Notes under the pieces: generated by a model
Told to the model about the DNA's origin: nothing
The model's database searches: none
Seen by the model: only the letters and a program-made list of their open reading frames with translations
Shown: piece after piece, positions 15,502 through 23,946 of the stretch
Layout: the number at the start of each line of letters is the position of its first letter
Position numbering within the stretch: position 1 is the first letter of the stretch
DNA from: Planctomycetota bacterium
Lineage (GTDB): Bacteria > Planctomycetota > Planctomycetia > Gemmatales > Gemmataceae
Length of the DNA: 38,570 nt
Assembly (NCBI GenBank): GCA_021809185.1
Contig: JAKBAI010000019.1
Location: 1 to 38,570, forward strand
Direction: 5' to 3'
Program-made: the position numbers and the translations under genes

Positions 15502-15877
15502 CAACCTCTTCAAGAGAATTCGTCATACCAATTATTATCAAGATTTCTTTACTTTTTGTTTAATTACTTTATTGTGATAATCTATCAAAAATTTTAACGA
15601 TACATTCTGATTATTCTACGAAAAAGTTTCAAAAAAACCAGTAGTAAAGTTTTATTAACAGGATCCAATGAGTACTTGAAATGGAATTTCGATAATTTAC
15701 TACAATCGAGCCAGAGTTCTTTAAGTTTGTCGATCGCTTTTCGTAGCAACGAAAATCTTTTGACTTCCTATTATTGTAGAATAGCTACTGTTCGGAAAAG
15801 TAATCCTATGAAAAGTCATGCTAGGAAAAGTAGGTAAAAAATAAACTTCATTATTTAATCAAAAGATGGGTTTAGAA
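15502..15877. other. Intergenic region
   Basis: AT-rich DNA between the promoter of the TPR-type gene and the end of the 116-residue gene. An aggaaaagta-like motif recurs near 15795-15835. No coding frame or clear terminator is seen. Confidence 0.4.
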
Positions 15878-16228
15878 CTATTCAACACGATATCCAATTT
15901 CTTTCAGTCTATTTGCTAAAGCATTTACTTCATTTCTTACTGCGGTAGAATTTAAGGGGGCAAAAGAAATTGCCCTTAACCAGTAACGAAATCGATCTCT
16001 TGGGGGTAATTCTTCTGGTTTTGCTCCGAGCTGAATCACCCCTTCCTCTTTCCAACGGATTAGTTTTAATAATTCTGCGAGCTTTCGCCAAGACATTCCG
16101 TTAGATACTAACGTCCCATCTATTCGGAAAATCTTTCGCCCGATCAATATATGAACAACGGCAAGAAAATGACTTGTTTCTAATTCCGTATTTCTAATCG
16201 CTTCCAAAAATTCCTTGGCACCTTCCAT
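15878..16228 (-). CDS. Unrecognised 116-residue protein
   Basis: The start codon ATG (16228) has a well-placed GAGGAA about 4-5 nt upstream, which supports a real gene. The protein is soluble, helical and basic, with no signal peptide or membrane segment. Visible features are the helix ETSHFLAVVHILIGRKIFR, the segment GMSWRKLAELLKLIRWKEEG and the C-terminal NEVNALANRLKEIGYRVE. I do not recognise the family. The short Leu/Lys helix pattern could be a small DNA- or protein-binding fold, but that is a guess. It stands alone between two AT-rich spacers. Confidence 0.65.
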   Translation of the reverse strand: MEGAKEFLEAIRNTELETSHFLAVVHILIGRKIFRIDGTLVSNGMSWRKLAELLKLIRWKEEGVIQLGAKPEELPPRDRFRYWLRAISFAPLNSTAVRNEVNALANRLKEIGYRVE

Positions 16229-16812
16229 TATTCCTCATTCCTGAACCCTATCCAGAAAATCTTTTTCCCTTGAATTCTTATCCCCCTAAAACCCTATTTG
16301 CTTATCCTCAATTCTTGTTCACTTCAAGTTGGCAAAAATCAGTACCATCGAGTAATTTAATTTACAGATTCCGATTTAAATCAACGATCAAATTGAATTT
16401 CTCAATCATGTTTATTAATCCAGACGGTGATCCAAATCGTTCTCTTAAAAAGTTCAATCTTTAACAATCTACTCAATTTTTTGATTAGTTCAGATACGTT
16501 TGGCTGAATTACAAATAATTAGCTGAATTACAGATAACTAAGAAATTCTAAACATAATTACTACTTTTGATGTTCCGATCAAATGTTTAGAAAAAACTCC
16601 GTATCCTTGCCAAAAATTCCAATGAATAAGATAAATTATTGATTGCTATAATCTAATTATTTTATCTATTTTACCAAAAATAGTCAACTTCTCAATGATG
16701 AATAAATTTCGATTAATAAATTCCATATCCCAAATAATCAAGTATTGTCAAATCATTCTGATATTCGTTGTTTCAAATTAGTCAGAAAAAATTTTATAAG
16801 TTACAAATAAAG
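16229..16812. other. AT-rich intergenic region
   Basis: About 580 bp between two minus-strand genes. It includes a 19-bp imperfect tandem repeat (16503-16540) and an extended -10-like TGcTATAAT on the plus strand at 16644-16652 that lacks a -35 match. No coding frame with a ribosome-binding site is seen. Confidence 0.5.
16503..16540. repeat. 19-bp tandem duplication, 17/19 identical
   Basis: gctgaattacaaataatta (16503-16521) is followed directly by a copy with two substitutions (16522-16540), in non-coding DNA. Confidence 0.85.
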
Positions 16813-18366
16813 TTACAAATTCGGGCGATTGTTATTCATTGCTTCCACAAAATGAGAAGCAGTGAGTTGAGGTTCTTCCGACTGACAAATGGCAGAACTA
16901 ATAGCGATCTTCGTTGCTCCCGCTTGAATTACTTTATCCAAATTATTAAGATTGATTCCGCCAATCACAAACGCAGGTAGGGAACATTCCTGAGAAACTT
17001 GACGAACAAAATCTAAACCCGGAAAAGAAGAGAAGGATTTAGTGGAGGATGGAAATGTCGGTCCAATTCCAATGTAATCTGCTCCGGCGAGGATAGCTTT
17101 CTTAACATCCTCCAAGGAATGGGTACTTACTCCAATCATCATCTCTGATCCAACGATTTTCCTTATCTGAGGTATTTCCAAATCTTCTTGCCCAAGGTGA
17201 ACCCCATCGGCATGCGACAATACTGCTATATCGGGACGGTCATTGACAATCATCAACGCATTCGCTTGTCGAGTAGCTCTTCGAAAACGTTTTGCCCTAC
17301 TAAGTAACTCTCGATCGTGGATATTTTTTTCACGAAACTGAAACATTTTGATTCCGCCTTTCGCAGCTTCTGCAATCGTCCATTCGAGGGAGGAGATACA
17401 AGCGGAACTAGTAATAAGTGCATAAACATGAATATCTTGTAAGTTTTTTTTGGCGTTACTGTACTGATAGATCGATTGTTCCAGAGTATAAAATCGATAA
17501 CGGATCTTTTCGATTCGAATGGCTAATTCTGACTGGTACAGTTTACCGTATTCTTCCAAGCTTCGTAGAGCTTCGCCAATTCGTTTTGAATTGATCAGAG
17601 CGATTTCTTTAATCGATCGCCTCCGGTATTCATTACCAGCCGTGATCGAAGTACCAATATCTCCCATCGTATCCCGTTGTTTCAATAACAGATCTGGACC
17701 AAGTAAATTCATTGTTTCCGCTAACTCATGGCGGATTTCTTTTAACATTTGCGTAAGTAAATGGTCATCCAAAATAAATCGGGTATAATCTTCAAGAATC
17801 CTTAATCCCTCGGAGATTCGATTTAGATTGACGTCCATAATCCGTGCTGACTGGATAAAGTCTTGAGATTCATCAACAAATAGTGGCTCTTCCAGGGATA
17901 TTTCCTGCCGACCCTCTCCCCGAATTGCTTGAGAAAAGTTCTGATAGTCTAATCCTTGCTCTTGGAATTTTTGTAAAATCTCCGGGTGAGAATCTAGTAT
18001 TCCCAGAATGAGAAAATCCCCTGTAATCGTATGATCAATCTGCCACTCGAACGCAAGATCTTTTGCTCGATTCAAGATGTCATTTAATGGGATAGGTTCA
18101 TTGATTTGCAAAGAGAGCAGAAGCTCTCTAACTTTTATTAAATCCAGCCCGTGTTCCGTTAGTAAGATAGCTACTTTCCCATCCTGTTCCGCAATTAGTC
18201 CCCAGATCAAAGCAACTCCGGTGAGTTGAGAATAATTTCTTTCCTTTGCCCACTCGATTGCAAGATCGATGGCTCTCTGAACTGCAGGACTCATTTCTTC
18301 ACGCATAAAATAATCTCTCGAATTCCGTTTCTCCTGGGGAGAAATCTGTTTGAAATCAGTGTTCAT
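16813..18366 (-). CDS. thiE: Clp_N-ThiD2-ThiE fusion: thiamine phosphate synthase with HMP-P kinase-type domain
   Basis: A 517-residue protein with three parts. Residues about 22-150 resemble the double Clp_N repeat of ClpA/ClpC (AIDLAIEWAKERNYSQLTGV, ILNRAKDLAFEW, TGDFLILGILD). Residues about 172-312 match the ThiD2 family (RIMDVNLNRISEGLRILEDY, RDTMGDIGTSI, NSKRIGEALRSLEEYGK, IRYRFYTLEQ), known to phosphorylate hydroxymethylpyrimidine phosphate. Residues about 320-517 are ThiE: MFQFREK, MIVNDRPDIA, GVHLGQEDLEI, GVSTHSLEDVKKA, DYIGIGPTFPSSTKS and VIGGINLNN. ThiE joins HMP-PP and thiazole phosphate into thiamine phosphate, so the last two domains cover consecutive steps. ThiD2-ThiE fusions are known; the Clp_N part is unusual to me. 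The start at 18366 lacks a clear ribosome-binding site; the ATG at 18306 (MREEMSPAVQ) is an alternative that keeps all domains. Confidence 0.88.
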   Translation of the reverse strand: MNTDFKQISPQEKRNSRDYFMREEMSPAVQRAIDLAIEWAKERNYSQLTGVALIWGLIAEQDGKVAILLTEHGLDLIKVRELLLSLQINEPIPLNDILNRAKDLAFEWQIDHTITGDFLILGILDSHPEILQKFQEQGLDYQNFSQAIRGEGRQEISLEEPLFVDESQDFIQSARIMDVNLNRISEGLRILEDYTRFILDDHLLTQMLKEIRHELAETMNLLGPDLLLKQRDTMGDIGTSITAGNEYRRRSIKEIALINSKRIGEALRSLEEYGKLYQSELAIRIEKIRYRFYTLEQSIYQYSNAKKNLQDIHVYALITSSACISSLEWTIAEAAKGGIKMFQFREKNIHDRELLSRAKRFRRATRQANALMIVNDRPDIAVLSHADGVHLGQEDLEIPQIRKIVGSEMMIGVSTHSLEDVKKAILAGADYIGIGPTFPSSTKSFSSFPGLDFVRQVSQECSLPAFVIGGINLNNLDKVIQAGATKIAISSAICQSEEPQLTASHFVEAMNNNRPNL

Positions 18367-18816
18367 TGTACATCTTTAGGGGAACGAATTAAAGAAAGAA
18401 TCAAATTCTCGAATCAAAGATTTGGAGCTTCAGGGAATAGAGACCGGAGAAAATCCTATTACAAAATTAAGAAAAAATCGATTAAAACTAAAAAGTTGGG
18501 AGGTTGCTGAGCCAATCGGAATGTACAAGATTAAAAATGATTATCAACAAAAGCAGAAAAGCACGTAACTCAGATGTTGTTATAATCGGTAATTTGAGCG
18601 TGATCGATCAACTTTTCAAGACATTCGCAATTCATTATTGAAGTACGATCGAGAATCGAAGCTTAAAAGTCGATTTTTAATAAGAGAAAGTGTTGAGATG
18701 CAATTTAGTGTCGATACACATCGTTCTTAAAATCATTCCATGGGGGAAGATGATTGGAGGAGGGAACTCCAGAAGATCATTTATGGGGGACGAATGTACT
18801 TTAAACGAGGTCATTC
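18367..18816. other. Divergent intergenic region
   Basis: Holds an extended -10 element TGTTATAAT (18578-18586) on the plus strand without a good -35, and a two-part hairpin at 18750-18780 (ATGAT/ATCAT and TGGAG/CTCCA) 36 nt before the TolC-like start codon. A candidate promoter plus structured leader of the TolC-like gene is possible but weakly supported. Confidence 0.4.
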
Positions 18817-20250
18817 ATGGTAAAGAATTCATACTTAATTGCTAATCCTGTTCATCATTATCTAACCAAAAGAAATGACTTTATTCAAAGATTATCTAAG
18901 TGGAATCTGCTTAGATGGAGCAGATTTTCTTTCCTCGCATCTGTTGTATGGATGAATCCATTATCTATTCATGCCCAACAACCAACGCTTTCTAAGAATG
19001 GCTCGAGTGGTTTTGCAATTTCGAGTCAAATTTCTCAGCAGCCTACTCCGGAGAGTGTACAACCTAAAAATTCTATCTCTAAACAAGAAGATTCTTTAGA
19101 TAAGTTAAGCATCGATTATGCAATTCGTTTGGGAAAACAGAATTCCCCGATATTAAAAGCATTACGAGCAAGTGTGCAGTCCGCCCAAAATAGTCTGACG
19201 GCAATCGAAAGAACAAATCGAACCTTATTGAATTCTCTTTCCCCCGATTTACCGTTCCGTCAGGAACAGGCCCGAAAGGGATTACAAGCTGCTGAGGCAG
19301 AGCTATTCCAAGCGGGTCACGATGTAACTTATAATATCGTAAGAACTTATTATGCTGCGGTTTATGCGAAACAACAGCTTAAGGTTGCCGATGACCTTTT
19401 GGTCCAGCTCAAAATATATCAAGAATTTGTAGAAAAGATCGTGAAGTCAGGGACCGATCGCAAAATCGACAAAAAGACAGAAGATACTTTGATTCAATAT
19501 CTTGCCGAAGCTGAAAGTAAGAGAAATCAAGCCTATTTTGGTCTATTGAGAGCTATAGCAGGATTACAACATGAACTAAATCTTGGTGGAGAAAACAAGA
19601 TTTCGATACCAGATCAAGATCTTCCATTGCTTCGAGCAAAAATCGATCAAAAAGTAGTTGTGGAACATGCCTTGACCAGACGAGGAGAAATTGCACTAGC
19701 ACAATCTGGGGTAGATGTATTAAATTATGAAACACTGGCCCAGGGGTCGATCAAACTCCGTTTGCGATTACCAACGGCAGCTAGTGTAGCAGATATTCAC
19801 AGTAGAACTGTCCCAAGCGGCTCCCGGGATGGGGAGTATCGACCAGATGCCTTAGTCCCTGATTATCCCAGCTTTTTAATTGGCACGAAAAGTGAACGAG
19901 TGGCCCGATCGGTGGTATTATCCGAACGAGCAGGTGCGGTCCTGGAGAAAACAAGGGAATTAGTTCGACTTGAAGCACTCAATGCCTACTATCGTTGGCA
20001 GGAATCGGTAGCTAATATCGAAATCTGGAAAAAAGCGGCCAATGCGGGTAGAGATTTGACCAAGAGAATCCGAGACGAAAGTGAAAATAAATTCGCTAGC
20101 GAGTCTCAATTGACTGCGGAAGGATTAGCAGCTCAATCCATAGCAAAATACAACGAAGCCCTGTATCAACATCTTTTAGAATTGGCAGCATTAGAGCGAG
20201 CGACCGCGGGAGGGCTTATTGTGAATTATCCGGGGCGTCAAAGCGATTAA
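18817..20250 (+). CDS. TolC-like outer-membrane efflux family protein
   Basis: A 477-residue protein. A long basic n-region precedes a hydrophobic stretch (about 33-52) and a predicted cleavage after HAQ, so it is exported. The body is almost wholly helical: two related coiled segments, LSIDYAIRLGKQNSPILKAL to NRTLLN and QARKGLQAAEAELFQAGHDV to FGLLRAIAGLQHEL, then RRGEIALAQSGVDVLNYET and a second half with RAGAVLEKTRELVRLEALNAYYRW and SESQLTAEGLAAQSIAKYNEALYQHLLELAALER cut short by the family's usual end. This two-fold helix-hairpin pattern with LLxAIAGL and ALNAYY motifs fits the TolC/OEP family, which forms the outer-membrane channel of efflux or secretion systems. The beta-barrel segments are hard to see. 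No efflux pump lies next to it; the RND genes are 16 kb away. AGG lies 7 nt before the ATG. Confidence 0.7.
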   Translation: MVKNSYLIANPVHHYLTKRNDFIQRLSKWNLLRWSRFSFLASVVWMNPLSIHAQQPTLSKNGSSGFAISSQISQQPTPESVQPKNSISKQEDSLDKLSIDYAIRLGKQNSPILKALRASVQSAQNSLTAIERTNRTLLNSLSPDLPFRQEQARKGLQAAEAELFQAGHDVTYNIVRTYYAAVYAKQQLKVADDLLVQLKIYQEFVEKIVKSGTDRKIDKKTEDTLIQYLAEAESKRNQAYFGLLRAIAGLQHELNLGGENKISIPDQDLPLLRAKIDQKVVVEHALTRRGEIALAQSGVDVLNYETLAQGSIKLRLRLPTAASVADIHSRTVPSGSRDGEYRPDALVPDYPSFLIGTKSERVARSVVLSERAGAVLEKTRELVRLEALNAYYRWQESVANIEIWKKAANAGRDLTKRIRDESENKFASESQLTAEGLAAQSIAKYNEALYQHLLELAALERATAGGLIVNYPGRQSD

Positions 20251-20354
20251 TAATCGAACGATCTGGAGGTTGCTTCTAAACATTCAAATCACTAGTTTGG
20301 GAAATCAGATTCGAAGTTAAGCGAATCAATGACTTCGATGAATGGAGGGATAAA

Positions 20355-21329
20355 ATGAGATTCTGGTCGAAACAAATAATAGGAACTGTTCTCTTTTCAA
20401 GTTACTTCATCGTTTTTTCATGCACAATTCGAGCGAGTGATCCTATCGAGAACTCGAATCGATTGAATGAAAGCAAAACAGTTTCGACAGGGAATAAAGA
20501 GGGGGCCAGTATTCTCAAAATTGGCTTGCCAAAATCCCTTTTTCGTGGCATTCCTAGCAGAGCATTGCAATTAGCGAATAAGCCATTTTTAAGTTTGATT
20601 GAAAGTCAAACAGGATTGAAAGGGGAAGTGATCAATACAGATGATGTCGACTCAACTGCGAAATTGATCCAGGATAAAAAAATCCAATTAGGGGTATTTC
20701 AGGGCTTTGAATACGCACGCATCCAGAAAATATACCCAAAATTACGACCACTCGTGATTGCTGCTCCCACTGTTGATAATTCGCAAGTACTGGTGATCAC
20801 TCGGAGCGATCCATGTCGAAAGCTCAGCGATATTTCAGGAAAAAAGATCGGCATCTGTAAAAATGCAAAAGATCATGTCTTTCTTTACTGGAATAAATTG
20901 CTGATTTCGGAGTTGTCTTCGGAAAAGTGCAAATATCAGGAGGTCACGGATGCCAAAGAACTTTTGCACGATGTCTTTGAGAAAAATTTTGACGTGGCCG
21001 TGATCGATTCTGCAAATTGGAAAACGTTCAAGGAGAATAATCCAGGCCGAGCGGAGCAGCTTCATATATTGGCTAAATCGATCGAATTCCCTCAACCTGT
21101 AATTGTATATAACGACGATGGCTTAGGCCAAGAAGATTTGGAAAAATGCCGGAAAGGATTAATCAAGGCACATCAGAGTGCCAAAGCTCGAGTAATGTTG
21201 CAAATGATTAAAGTTAAAGGATTTAACGCGATTCCAGAAAATTACGACGATTTATTAAAATTAACTCTTGAAAACTACCCTTCTGAAGAGATTCAAAGAA
21301 TTTCCCTTGAAAAAGAGAGTCCAAAATAA
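20355..21329 (+). CDS. PhnD-like periplasmic binding protein (phosphate/phosphonate-type)
   Basis: A 324-residue exported protein from the ATG at 20355 (GGAGGG upstream), with a signal peptide (residues 1-27, ending near IRA). After a short linker the periplasmic-binding fold starts with ILKIGLPKSLFRG. DDVDSTAKLIQDKKIQLGVFQGFEYA corresponds to the ligand-loop region of PhnD/PF12974 proteins. PLVIAAPTVDNSQVLVITR, LSDISGKKIGICKNAKDH and FDVAVIDSANWKTFKENNP follow, as in the family. PhnD proteins deliver phosphonate or phosphite to ABC importers. No permease or ATPase gene is nearby, so it may be an orphan receptor or act with a distant transporter. It follows the TolC-like gene by 104 bp and ends at a terminator, so the two may form an operon. 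Confidence 0.8.
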   Translation: MRFWSKQIIGTVLFSSYFIVFSCTIRASDPIENSNRLNESKTVSTGNKEGASILKIGLPKSLFRGIPSRALQLANKPFLSLIESQTGLKGEVINTDDVDSTAKLIQDKKIQLGVFQGFEYARIQKIYPKLRPLVIAAPTVDNSQVLVITRSDPCRKLSDISGKKIGICKNAKDHVFLYWNKLLISELSSEKCKYQEVTDAKELLHDVFEKNFDVAVIDSANWKTFKENNPGRAEQLHILAKSIEFPQPVIVYNDDGLGQEDLEKCRKGLIKAHQSAKARVMLQMIKVKGFNAIPENYDDLLKLTLENYPSEEIQRISLEKESPK

Positions 21330-21351
21330 TTAAATAATAAAAGAATTATCG

Positions 21352-21388
21352 AAAAGCTTCACGAGATTCGTGAAGCTTTTGCTTTTTA
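21352..21388 (+). terminator. Rho-independent terminator after the PhnD-like gene
   Basis: A 13-bp perfect stem (AAAAGCTTCACGA, 21352-21364, with 21368-21380), a 3-nt loop and then GCTTTTTATTT. It starts 22 nt after the stop codon. Confidence 0.93.
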
Positions 21389-21467
21389 TTTGGTAGCAAC
21401 CAAGCTAGTCAAACCATAAATATGGAATTAGGATTAGTATTTGACAAATAATACATGAGAAGAATGA

Positions 21468-23849
21468 ATGGCTGAGACAATCCAGACCGTTTCGATTTCA
21501 GAAGAAACAGAAGAACGTTATCTTCGCTATGCCATGTCGGTAATTACCTCTCGAGCGCTCCCCGATGTTCGCGATGGGCTAAAACCGGTGCAAAGACGTA
21601 TTTTGTATACCATGGAGCATGAACTCCATTTATCGTTTGAGGGACGAGCCAGAAAATGTGCGCAGATTGTTGGCGATGTTATGGGGAAATATCATCCCCA
21701 CGGAGATGGCGCGATTTATGATGCCTTAGTCCGCATGGCTCAGGAATGGGTGATGTTAATTCCGTTAGTCCATGGTCAAGGGAATTTCGGATCGGTTGAC
21801 GGAGATCCCCCAGCAGCTTACCGTTATACCGAAGCCAAATTATCTCAGCCTGCGTCCTATCTGCTTCGAGAATTAAGGCAACAAACCGTCGATATGCGGC
21901 CTACTTATGATGCCAGCCGAGATGAACCAATCGTACTCCCTGCAGAATTCCCTAATTTATTGGTCAATGGTTGTTCGGGGATAGCAGTTGGGATGGCAAC
22001 GAACATTCCTCCACACAATATCGGGGAGGTCTTGCGCGCTTGCATCATGTTGATTGAAAATCCTGATGCTACCACAGCGGAAATTATGAATAAAATAAAA
22101 GGCCCCGATTTTCCGCTCGGTGGAAAAATAGTAACGGAGAGAAGTGTTCTAAGAAAAATTTACGAGGATGGCGAAGGGAGTATTCGAGTTCAGGGGGAAT
22201 GGCATGTCGAAGGGGAAGATAGCCGCAGGCCTCAGATCGTTATTACCTCGATTCCATATGGAGTTGATAAAGGGAATCTGGAAAATGTAATTGGTGAAAT
22301 TATTTCCAATCGCGCTTTACCCGATGCGATCAACATGACCAATGAATCCAATGAAAAAGTTGGTTTGCGGATAACGATCGATTTAAAGCCTCAAACCGAT
22401 CCCATAAAAATCATGGCTTATCTTTTTCGCCATACCGCTCTTCAACAATCGTACAATTTTAATTTAACCTGTCTTGTTCCGGATAAAGACGGTCATTTAT
22501 TGCCTTCCCCTAAAATTGGCTTGAAGGAGATTCTAAAGCATTTTCTTGATTTTCGTCTGATAACAGTTAGACGTCGATTTCAGTATGATTTGAATCAGCT
22601 CAAGAAACGGATTCACATTCTTGAAGGATTCCAGATAATCTTTAATGCCCTCGATGAAGCGATTCGACTGATTCGCGAAAGCAATGGAAAAGCCGATGCC
22701 GCTGAAAAATTGATCAAGAAATTTAAACTGGATCAAATACAGGCCGATGCGATTCTCGAAGCACAATTATATAAAATTGCGCAGCTCGAGATTCAAAAAA
22801 TTCTGGATGAGTTGGAGGAGAAAACCAAAGAGGCCAAACGAATCGAATCGATTTTGCGCTCGAATAAGAAATTGTGGGATGTCATTTCTGGTGAATTACA
22901 AGATTTAGCAGAAAAATTTCCTGGCCGCCGTCGCACCCGCATGGCATCAGAAGAAGATGTCTTGGAATTCAATGAAGAGGCATACATCGTCCAAGAAAAT
23001 ACCAATTTAGTTTTAACGCGCGATGGTTGGATAAAAAGGGTAGGGCGATTGACCTCTGTAGAATCAACGCGCGTGAGAGAAGGAGACGAGGTCATAGGCG
23101 TTGTTCCTGGTAGTACGGTGGATCAGGTCGTCTTTTTTGCCGATGACGGGACCGCTTATACGATGAGGATGAATGAAATTCCTGTGAGTTCCGGCTATGG
23201 AGAACCGATTACCAAGTTTTTCAAGTTGGCCGATCAGGTGAAAATCATTTCGGCGGAATGTTCCGATGAACGATTTATCCTCGCGGAATTTCCTGGAACC
23301 AGAGGGAACCCCCCTGGACCTTACATATTAGTTGTTACGCAACAAGGCTATACGGTGCGTATTCCATTTTCCTTATTTAAACCGATTTCAACCAAGAACG
23401 GTAGACGTTATATGCGTTTGGGAGAAGGGGATCGCGTGGTAATGGCTAAGATATTAAATGAAGAAGAATCGGTTTTCTTGGCCTCTTCAGATGGTCATGT
23501 TTTGCATTTTCCATTAAAACAGATCAATATAGTTGCTTCCGCTGCTCGCGGTGTTATTGGCATCAAGTTGTTGAAAGAGGCAAAATGTCTTGGAGGTGCA
23601 CTTGTTTCCGATCGGCACGATGCTCTCGTTGTTGAAACCACCGGTGGTACGACGAAAGAGTGTCGCCGTGGAGCCTACCCACCGGTCTCTCGTGGTGGCA
23701 AAGGGGTTGAGATTGTCAAAAGAACGGAGTTAGTCCGAGTTGTACCTCCGCCAATCGAATTAATCGATTGGGACAAAGTGGATCAACCTTCCAAAAATGG
23801 TAAACCGGTGGACAGTTCAAAAAAAGAGGATTCCAATTTATTTGGCTAA
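21468..23849 (+). CDS. Type IIA topoisomerase subunit A (gyrase/topoisomerase IV A)
   Basis: A 793-residue GyrA/ParC-family protein that cuts and rejoins double-stranded DNA. The winged-helix/tower core contains RALPDVRDGLKPVQRRILY, GDVMGKYHPHGDGAIYDALV (quinolone-resistance region, Gly81 where E. coli GyrA has Ser83; Asp85 matches Asp87), and AAYRYTEAKL with catalytic Tyr120. A coiled-coil region (about 360-500) and a six-bladed C-terminal pinwheel (about 510-770) follow. The first blade (LVLTRDGWIKRVGRLTSVES) lacks the QRRGGKG GyrA box; a box-like SRGGKG is instead at residues 741-746 in the last blade. This makes gyrase versus topoisomerase IV uncertain, so I give no symbol. The B subunit follows 97 bp downstream. 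The length fits ParC or a short GyrA. Confidence 0.93.
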   Translation: MAETIQTVSISEETEERYLRYAMSVITSRALPDVRDGLKPVQRRILYTMEHELHLSFEGRARKCAQIVGDVMGKYHPHGDGAIYDALVRMAQEWVMLIPLVHGQGNFGSVDGDPPAAYRYTEAKLSQPASYLLRELRQQTVDMRPTYDASRDEPIVLPAEFPNLLVNGCSGIAVGMATNIPPHNIGEVLRACIMLIENPDATTAEIMNKIKGPDFPLGGKIVTERSVLRKIYEDGEGSIRVQGEWHVEGEDSRRPQIVITSIPYGVDKGNLENVIGEIISNRALPDAINMTNESNEKVGLRITIDLKPQTDPIKIMAYLFRHTALQQSYNFNLTCLVPDKDGHLLPSPKIGLKEILKHFLDFRLITVRRRFQYDLNQLKKRIHILEGFQIIFNALDEAIRLIRESNGKADAAEKLIKKFKLDQIQADAILEAQLYKIAQLEIQKILDELEEKTKEAKRIESILRSNKKLWDVISGELQDLAEKFPGRRRTRMASEEDVLEFNEEAYIVQENTNLVLTRDGWIKRVGRLTSVESTRVREGDEVIGVVPGSTVDQVVFFADDGTAYTMRMNEIPVSSGYGEPITKFFKLADQVKIISAECSDERFILAEFPGTRGNPPGPYILVVTQQGYTVRIPFSLFKPISTKNGRRYMRLGEGDRVVMAKILNEEESVFLASSDGHVLHFPLKQINIVASAARGVIGIKLLKEAKCLGGALVSDRHDALVVETTGGTTKECRRGAYPPVSRGGKGVEIVKRTELVRVVPPPIELIDWDKVDQPSKNGKPVDSSKKEDSNLFG

Positions 23850-23946
23850 ATAGCTGACGATTCGGATTTTCGAATCAGAAAATAAAAAAATCTGGTTTAA
23901 AGGACCATTGTTAGAGTAAAAATCTAGTTGTTGAGAAAGAAAAATA

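Noticed and set aside
16644-16652. Extended -10-like TGcTATAAT on the plus strand
   Set aside because: No -35 match and no downstream plus-strand gene; expected by chance in AT-rich DNA.
18740-18823. 27-codon frame overlapping the start of the TolC-like gene
   Set aside because: No ribosome-binding site of its own, and its purine-rich content comes from the hairpin region; probably chance.
21441-21446. TTGACA just before the topoisomerase A gene
   Set aside because: A -10 at normal spacing would fall on the start codon, so it cannot be the promoter of this gene in the usual way.
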